Shown: positions 59,085 through 64,000 of the stretch, piece by piece | How the letters are laid out: each line of letters starts with the position of its first letter | How positions within the stretch are numbered: the stretch's first letter is position 1 | Assembly (NCBI RefSeq): GCF_947500325.1 | Contig: NZ_CANMRQ010000014.1 | Span: 1-64,000, forward strand | DNA from: an uncultured Lacinutrix sp. | Lineage (GTDB): Bacteria; Bacteroidota; Bacteroidia; Flavobacteriales; Flavobacteriaceae | Direction: 5' to 3' | DNA: 64,000 nt | Position numbers and translations under genes: made by a program | The notes under the pieces: model-generated | What the model was told of the DNA's origin: nothing | Databases searched by the model: none | The model's input: only the letters and a program-made list of their open reading frames with translations

Positions 59085-61049
59085 ATGAAGAAATTATATT
59101 TCATACTATTTGCGATTCTAATTAGCTTTTCTCTATCTGGACAGACAGTAAAAGAAATTTCTAGAGATTGGGTTTCGTTTAGCCAAAAAATAGAGGTTAA
59201 AACAGACTCTATAAAAAAGTTTAAAGTCATTGCATCTGTAAAAGTAGAAGGAATTGATGAAAAGTCTAGAGCAGGAATTTGGGCAAGAGTAGATAATAAA
59301 CCAGAGCAAGGAAGAGGTTTTTTTGATAATATGGGAAATAGACCCATAACTGCTAATAAATGGGAGTCATATACAATTGTAGGTAGAATAGATTCTAAAT
59401 CTGAAGAGATAAATTTTGGAGCTATTTGCTATAATAATGGCAAGTTTTACTTTGATAAATTTGAACTCTATATAGAAGATGATAATGGAGAATATCAACC
59501 TGTAAAATTAGATAACGCTAGTTTTGAAAATAAAGTAGTAAATAGTGCTATTCCTAATTGGAGTAATGGTATAGGTCGCGCCGAACCTACAAGAATAAGA
59601 GAATTTACTTTCAATGCGAGTGAAGATGCAATAGATGGGGCATATGCTATAGTAATAGAAGGTAGTGGGATTGATAATAATACCGGTACTATTAAACCGT
59701 TTTATCCAAATATAGGAATATACATAGCTATACTATTTCTGTTAATATTTGTATTAACATTAATAACTAATATCTCATCAACTGAAGAGGATAAGTGGTC
59801 TAAGCTAGGGAGTTTTGGCTTTAGGTTTTCATTTATTTACTTTGGGTTAATTATTTTCTTTCAAAATAATGGGGCTTATCCATTTTTTGATTTTCTAGCT
59901 AAAAAACCACTGGAGTTAATGCAAAAATTCGCACCTTGGTTTGGAGAGCATGTTCTCGGAATTCCTTTTAAAATAGCTACAGGACCTAATGGTAGTGGAG
60001 ATACAACCTTTGATTATCTAGTTGTACTTATAATTTTTATTACAGCAGTATTAGGTGCTTTAATTTGGTCAGTTATAGATAGAAAGCGAACAAGTTACAA
60101 GAAACTATATTATTGGCTAACAACAGCAATGCGTTACTATGTTGGTTTAATGCTTATTAGTTATGGCTTAGTAAAAGTTATCCAACTACAATTTCCAGAA
60201 CCTAGTTTTTACAGATTATTACAACCTTATGGTGAATCTTCTCCTATGGGATTAGCTTGGACTTTTTTAGGTTTTTCAGAAGGTTATAATATGTTTATGG
60301 GTATTGCAGAAGTGTTAGCTGGTTTGTTATTGTTTAGAAGAACTCAAACATTAGGAGCGATCATCACTTTAATGACTGCTATGAATGTGATGGCAGTTAA
60401 TTACTTTTTCGATGTGCCTGTTAAGATATTATCTACTCATTTAGTGTTAATGACGTTGTTCTTGTTGTCTCGAGATATTAAGAAAGTAATGCAGTTTTTA
60501 TTAACCAATAATCCTGTTGAAAGATTAACAGTAATAAAGCGTCCCAAGCTAAAAAAATGGCTAGATGTTAGTCTTAAAGTGTTGAAGGGTTTAGTTATAG
60601 CCTATGCCTTAGGATATGGTTTCTACAATGTTCTAGATATGAATAAGCAATATAATCCAGATGTGCCTAAACCAGAATTATATGGTGTTTATAAGGTGAA
60701 AAATTATGTCATTAATAATGATACCATAACCAATTATAAAAATGATAGACTTTGGAAAACTATTATGTTTGAAAGAACAGGTTCTGTACAAATTGAAACA
60801 ATGAATGAGAAAAGAATTTCTTATAAAGTTGAAATAGATTCAATAACTAAAAAAATGAAATTTTCTAAATCTGGTGATCAATCAGATGCTTTTGATTTTA
60901 ATTATACAAAGACAGGTGCTAATTTAGATTTTAACTTTATCACAGAGAATGATACAATTTCTGGAAAGACCAAACGTATGAATGATGATGCTCTTTTATT
61001 AATCAATAGAGGTTTTAATTGGATTAGTGAACGTCCTTATAACAGATAA
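59085..61049 (+). CDS. beta-rich domain fused to DoxX-like membrane domain
   Basis: At 654 aa it has a signal peptide (1-19) and the same beta-rich domain as the preceding protein (about 21-197; VKEISRDWVSFSQ, GIWARVDNK, GFFDNMGNRPI, FYFDKFELYIE). Residues 207-480 hold about eight helices, including a DoxX-like part from about 345 (AMRYYVGLMLISYGLVKVIQLQFPEPS ... MGIAEVLAGLLLFRRTQTLGAII). After another helix (about 505-525) a 120-residue extracytoplasmic beta domain ends the protein. Possible redox or lipid-linked role, unproven. Co-transcribed with the DinB protein. Confidence 0.75.
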   Translation: MKKLYFILFAILISFSLSGQTVKEISRDWVSFSQKIEVKTDSIKKFKVIASVKVEGIDEKSRAGIWARVDNKPEQGRGFFDNMGNRPITANKWESYTIVGRIDSKSEEINFGAICYNNGKFYFDKFELYIEDDNGEYQPVKLDNASFENKVVNSAIPNWSNGIGRAEPTRIREFTFNASEDAIDGAYAIVIEGSGIDNNTGTIKPFYPNIGIYIAILFLLIFVLTLITNISSTEEDKWSKLGSFGFRFSFIYFGLIIFFQNNGAYPFFDFLAKKPLELMQKFAPWFGEHVLGIPFKIATGPNGSGDTTFDYLVVLIIFITAVLGALIWSVIDRKRTSYKKLYYWLTTAMRYYVGLMLISYGLVKVIQLQFPEPSFYRLLQPYGESSPMGLAWTFLGFSEGYNMFMGIAEVLAGLLLFRRTQTLGAIITLMTAMNVMAVNYFFDVPVKILSTHLVLMTLFLLSRDIKKVMQFLLTNNPVERLTVIKRPKLKKWLDVSLKVLKGLVIAYALGYGFYNVLDMNKQYNPDVPKPELYGVYKVKNYVINNDTITNYKNDRLWKTIMFERTGSVQIETMNEKRISYKVEIDSITKKMKFSKSGDQSDAFDFNYTKTGANLDFNFITENDTISGKTKRMNDDALLLINRGFNWISERPYNR

Positions 61050-61110
61050 TACAAGACACAAAACAAGCTTAATTGAAACCTCATTTTTTAGTTAAGTTTG
61101 TGTTAATTCG

Positions 61111-61141
61111 TTGATATTGAAAGTTTTAGGTTGTATTTTTG
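61111..61141 (+). promoter_or_regulatory. promoter of the free-standing DinB gene (TTG-N20-TATTTTTG)
   Basis: TTG at 61111-61113, a 20-base spacer and TATTTTTG at 61134-61141. A separate promoter without a LytTR repeat, 21 bases before ATG 61163. The non-ATG start at 61139 falls inside the -7 box. Confidence 0.68.
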
Positions 61142-61162
61142 AGAACAGTCAAAAATCGAACA

Positions 61163-61723
61163 ATGAAAAAATCAATTTTAATTACAATTCTGTTAATGAT
61201 TTGCTTTTTTGTAAATGGACAAAATTTAATTAAACCAGAAAAAGGGTTTACTAACGATATTGGTAACCTAGTATCTATGCTTAATGATTTAAAAGCAAGA
61301 GTAACAAGATCTGTTGAAGGAATGAGTCAATATGAGGCAGACTATTTATTAGACGACAATGCAAATAGAATAGGTGCAATGATTATGCACTTGGCAGCAA
61401 CTGAAGCCTACTATCAAGTTTATACTTTTGAAAACAGGGGTTTTAATAAAGATGAACAAAAGAAATGGAGTGTTGCTTTAAATCTTGGAGATAATGGTAG
61501 AGAAAAATTGCAAGGAAAACCAATAGAATACTATTTAGATATTTATAAAGAAGTAAGAGCTAAAACATTGAAGCTTTTAAAAACAAAAGATGATAAATGG
61601 TTAAAGGAGAAAAATAGTGCAGGGACAATGAACAACCATTGGGCTTGGTATCATGTTATGGAACATCAAGCTAATCATATGGGGCAAATACGGTTTTTAG
61701 CTAAACGAATTCCAAAAGAATAG
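61163..61723 (+). CDS. secreted DinB-like protein
   Basis: From ATG 61163 it has 186 aa with a signal peptide (1-19, ending FVNGQ). The mature part is a DinB-superfamily domain closely similar to the C-terminal half of the 57936 protein: MLNDLKARVTRSVEGMSQYEADYL, ANRIGAMIMHLAATEAYYQVYTF, ALNLGDNGREKL, WYHVMEHQANHMGQIRFLAKRIP. Candidate metal ligands are the His in IMHLAA and the three in HVMEHQANH. It has its own promoter. Possible thiol-dependent or structural role; unknown. Confidence 0.8.
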   Translation: MKKSILITILLMICFFVNGQNLIKPEKGFTNDIGNLVSMLNDLKARVTRSVEGMSQYEADYLLDDNANRIGAMIMHLAATEAYYQVYTFENRGFNKDEQKKWSVALNLGDNGREKLQGKPIEYYLDIYKEVRAKTLKLLKTKDDKWLKEKNSAGTMNNHWAWYHVMEHQANHMGQIRFLAKRIPKE

Positions 61724-61753
61724 AAAAAGGCTTCCAAATATGGAAGCCTTTTT
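61724..61753. terminator. bidirectional rho-independent terminator
   Basis: A 13-bp perfect stem AAAAAGGCTTCCA/TGGAAGCCTTTTT with a 4-base loop, between the convergent DinB and DoxX genes. Confidence 0.94.
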
Positions 61754-61775
61754 CATTACAGTTAGTTATAGATAG

Positions 61776-62147
61776 TTAGTTCAATAAGTCACTGTATTTG
61801 TTTTTATAGCCTATAAGTACAGCAATATTTAATATTAATAAAACAGCTGCACCACCAATTCCTCCAGGATCTAATACAGCATGAAATAATACCGCATTTA
61901 TAGATACACTCATTAGAATTAATGCCGATAAGGCGCCAAATTTGTTAAAAATTAAGGCTAAACCAGCTATTATTTCCACTAAAGCAACTAGTACCATTGT
62001 TTTAGAATTTGTTAATGCTCCAAAATAGGCACCTGCATCTGCAGATAACTCTGGCATTGGTAAAAAATCAGCAAATTTGTTAACTCCGAAGACTAAAACA
62101 AAGATTCCAAGTAAAATTCTTAGAACCATAAATACTTTTGGATTCAT
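61776..62147 (-). CDS. DoxX family membrane protein
   Basis: At 123 aa it has four helices. It starts VFMVLRILLGIFVLVFGVNKFADFLPMPELS, the canonical DoxX N-terminal motif, followed by VLVALVEIIAGLALIFNKFGALSALILM and AVLFHAVLDP. A stand-alone DoxX next to a cluster whose largest protein contains a DoxX-like domain suggests functional relation. It is on the opposite strand behind a shared terminator, so regulation may be separate. Confidence 0.88.
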   Translation of the reverse strand: MNPKVFMVLRILLGIFVLVFGVNKFADFLPMPELSADAGAYFGALTNSKTMVLVALVEIIAGLALIFNKFGALSALILMSVSINAVLFHAVLDPGGIGGAAVLLILNIAVLIGYKNKYSDLLN

Positions 62148-62284
62148 AATTTTTTTGTTTTTGGTTAGTACTTAAAGATAGGAAATATATTCCATGTAAT
62201 TAATTTCCTTGGTCGTAAACCAGAATTATACCTTTCATTATCAGTATATTGTAATTGTAAAGAGTCAAGTAGGTAATAACAATA

Positions 62285-64000
62285 TTACTCAACTGTTATG
62301 CGAGTACCTTCACTATGACTACTAAACTCTGGAGCATACATACTTTGTATAGTAGTAATGCCATTACTCATATTACCAGCATTACTAACACGTAAATCGT
62401 ATTCAAAAACATAAACCCCTTTTGGTAAATAATCGAAAAAGAAGTTTGTTGAAGCATCTTTTGTTGCTTCATAATATCCTAAACCATCTTGAGTTTTATA
62501 TCTAGATATAACATTTATAGGTTCTAAGCCGGCAGCTCTCATATCTTTCATATGTACAAATTCCATAGCGCGATCACTACGTAATTCTATACGTACTCTT
62601 ACTAAATCTCCTACTTCTAGTTTGGTGTTTTTTGTAATATCTGTAATCACTTCACCTTTGTCTGTATTTGTCTTTTTAAATAGTTTTTTCTTAAGTTTTA
62701 AAGGCGTTTCGGCAGAAGTAATTTTGTCTAAGTCTTCAAAATATTGCCAGTATAAACTTCCCCAAGCAATACCTTTACCTGTTTTCGTGATTTTTATTTC
62801 GCTCATTGCAGGTGTAATTTCAGTGCCAGTCCAATTTGTTTTATAATAACCAGTACCAGCTTCTACTTTTACAGCTTCTAGTTTTGATGGGGCAATAGGT
62901 TGGTTACCAATAACTACTTCTACCATGTCTGTAACGCTTAACCAATCGCTACCTTGAAGTAGTAAAGCATAAATAGCTTCTGTTGTTGCTTTTGTTGTTT
63001 TCCAACGATTAGTTTGTTTATTTTTTAATAACCAGATTTTAAGTTCATCTATAGTTTTAGTATCATTTTCAATTTCAGAGAACGCTTCAATCATCAGGGC
63101 TTGTGTTTCTATAGGTGCTTGATACCAATACCAAGAATTGGTGTTTTCTTTCCAATACATTCCTAACTCTTCACTGGTGATACTATTTTCTTTTAATGAT
63201 TTTAAAATCTTACTTGAGGTCGAATTATCATTCATTCTATGTGTTACTAATGCCATCATACCTTTTGCATATAAGGCACGTTTAGTCCAGTAATTTTTAA
63301 TTTGAGAATGGTAATAATCCATAATTTCTTTTACTTCTTTATTGGGTTTGTTTTCTGGGAAAAAACTACGCATGTATAAATAATGTAATTGAGTATAGCT
63401 TAATCGATCTAGATTTAAATCGGCTTTTTCGTCGTATTTTCTAATGTCTTTATATTCTTTTATGAATTGAGTATCTAAATATGGTAATGCTTTATTAATC
63501 ATAGTATTTTCTATGTCACTTAGTTTAACATTAAGCTGCTTTAAATGTCCAAAACCAGTAATGATATGTTGTGTGATATAGCGGTTCGCTCTATAATCTC
63601 CAAACCAAGACCAAGCACCATTAGACATTTGGTTTCTTTTAAGTTTGTTTTTTGCTTTAGATAATTCGTTATTCATTTTATTTAAATCGAATAACAAGGC
63701 GATACGTTTTTTCTGTTCAGTTTCACTTTGCGCATCACGTAACCAAGGTGTTTCTTGAATTAAAATAGATTTTAATTCTTGATTCTTTTCTAAGTTACTT
63801 AATAAAGCATCTGTGTTCTTCCATTGGTTAAATACGTCTTGAATTCTTGGATTAGAATTTGCAATATGACTTGCTAAAGTATTAGCATAATAACGGGAGA
63901 AGGTTTGCTCGTTACACTCGTAAGGATATTCCATTAAATATGGTAATGCTTGTACAGCATACCATGCTGGATTACTTGTCATTTCAAGCGTTAACTTATG
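62285..64000 (-). CDS. alpha-2-macroglobulin-like protein, C-terminal part (cut by window edge)
   Basis: The reading frame is open to base 64000, so the true start is outside the window; the Met at 63982 is internal. The visible 571 residues start just before the bait/thioester region, with ALPYLMEYPYECNEQTFSRYYAN: the CxEQ motif that forms the internal thioester in protease-trapping A2Ms. Alpha/alpha-toroid repeats follow, then beta domains (YLPKGVYVFEYDLRVSNAGNMSNG is the complement-type receptor-binding region). Bacterial homologues are periplasmic or outer-membrane protease inhibitors or colonisation factors. Confidence 0.86.
   Translation of the reverse strand, partial: HKLTLEMTSNPAWYAVQALPYLMEYPYECNEQTFSRYYANTLASHIANSNPRIQDVFNQWKNTDALLSNLEKNQELKSILIQETPWLRDAQSETEQKKRIALLFDLNKMNNELSKAKNKLKRNQMSNGAWSWFGDYRANRYITQHIITGFGHLKQLNVKLSDIENTMINKALPYLDTQFIKEYKDIRKYDEKADLNLDRLSYTQLHYLYMRSFFPENKPNKEVKEIMDYYHSQIKNYWTKRALYAKGMMALVTHRMNDNSTSSKILKSLKENSITSEELGMYWKENTNSWYWYQAPIETQALMIEAFSEIENDTKTIDELKIWLLKNKQTNRWKTTKATTEAIYALLLQGSDWLSVTDMVEVVIGNQPIAPSKLEAVKVEAGTGYYKTNWTGTEITPAMSEIKITKTGKGIAWGSLYWQYFEDLDKITSAETPLKLKKKLFKKTNTDKGEVITDITKNTKLEVGDLVRVRIELRSDRAMEFVHMKDMRAAGLEPINVISRYKTQDGLGYYEATKDASTNFFFDYLPKGVYVFEYDLRVSNAGNMSNGITTIQSMYAPEFSSHSEGTRITVE

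Noticed and set aside
61115-61124. Half-site TTGAAAGTTT near the free DinB promoter (and a similar one near 39296)
   Set aside because: The opposite arm is missing in both places, so I do not count them as GbsR-type operators.
1-64000. tRNA, rRNA, IS element, prophage or integrative element
   Set aside because: I saw no T-loop-like motifs in a cloverleaf context, no transposase, integrase or phage genes, and no attachment-site repeats. The gene content is chromosomal and uniform in composition.

Overview
The window looks like a chromosomal segment from a marine-type member of the Flavobacteriaceae (Bacteroidota). The evidence is the very AT-rich sequence, promoters of the TAnnTTTG (-7) type with TTG/TTTG near -33, the lack of Shine-Dalgarno sequences, a C-terminal T9SS sorting domain, a DUF5686/carboxypeptidase-regulatory outer-membrane protein, several TonB-C-domain proteins, a GbsR-type regulator and KdtA/lipid-A biosynthesis. 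I see no rRNA, tRNA, phage, IS element or CRISPR array. Genes are dense on both strands and most are housekeeping.

Layout. 0.2-7.6 kb: cell-wall amidase, S8 protease lipoprotein, tatA, ppa, DUF5686 barrel protein, pdhB. 7.8-16.2 kb (+): etfB-etfA, bifunctional nuclease, a CNT nucleoside transporter with an extra N-terminal domain, then thyA, two TonB-C genes, a membrane-anchored DHFR fusion and a methyltransferase. A decayed piece of thyA lies between the two TonB-C genes and records a tandem duplication. 16.4-26.6 kb (+): ABC ATPase and ABC-permease/M1-peptidase fusion, membrane AraC regulator, NHL/T9SS protein, FAD dehydrogenase, fabD, lspA. 26.6-39.2 kb (mostly -): amidohydrolase, galE, DegT aminotransferase, (+) waaA, repeat lipoprotein and endonuclease, then (-) two tandem GT2 genes, methyltransferase, KAS III and gcvP. 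39.3-48.1 kb: divergent UbiA-like membrane protein, ECF sigma with a small zinc-finger anti-sigma candidate, a six-gene methyltransferase/DUF2071/DoxX operon led by a GbsR/MarR regulator with two matching 26-bp operators, a LAS-type metallopeptidase and an M3 peptidase. 48.2-52.5 kb: two related candidate small RNAs, purE-purK, an in-frame hpt-adk fusion, obgE. 52.5-54.5 kb: hydrolase and an sdpRI-like pair with its operator.

54.5-62.1 kb is the most interesting region. A LytS/LytTR two-component pair sits in an operon with a DUF6624 lipoprotein and a possible 19-residue hydrophobic peptide. It is followed by secreted proteins in which a shared beta-rich domain is joined to a DinB-like domain in one gene and to a DoxX-like membrane domain in the next, with free-standing DinB and DoxX genes alongside. 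Two nearly identical LytTR-type direct repeats (9 bp - 12 bp - 9 bp, spacers identical) lie upstream of the two operons, each exactly 33 bp from the same -7-like element. This points to a self-regulated two-component regulon that I do not recognise as described.

62.3-64.0 kb (-): the C-terminal part of an alpha-2-macroglobulin-like protein, cut by the window edge. All functional statements are from reading sequence only; no database search was possible.
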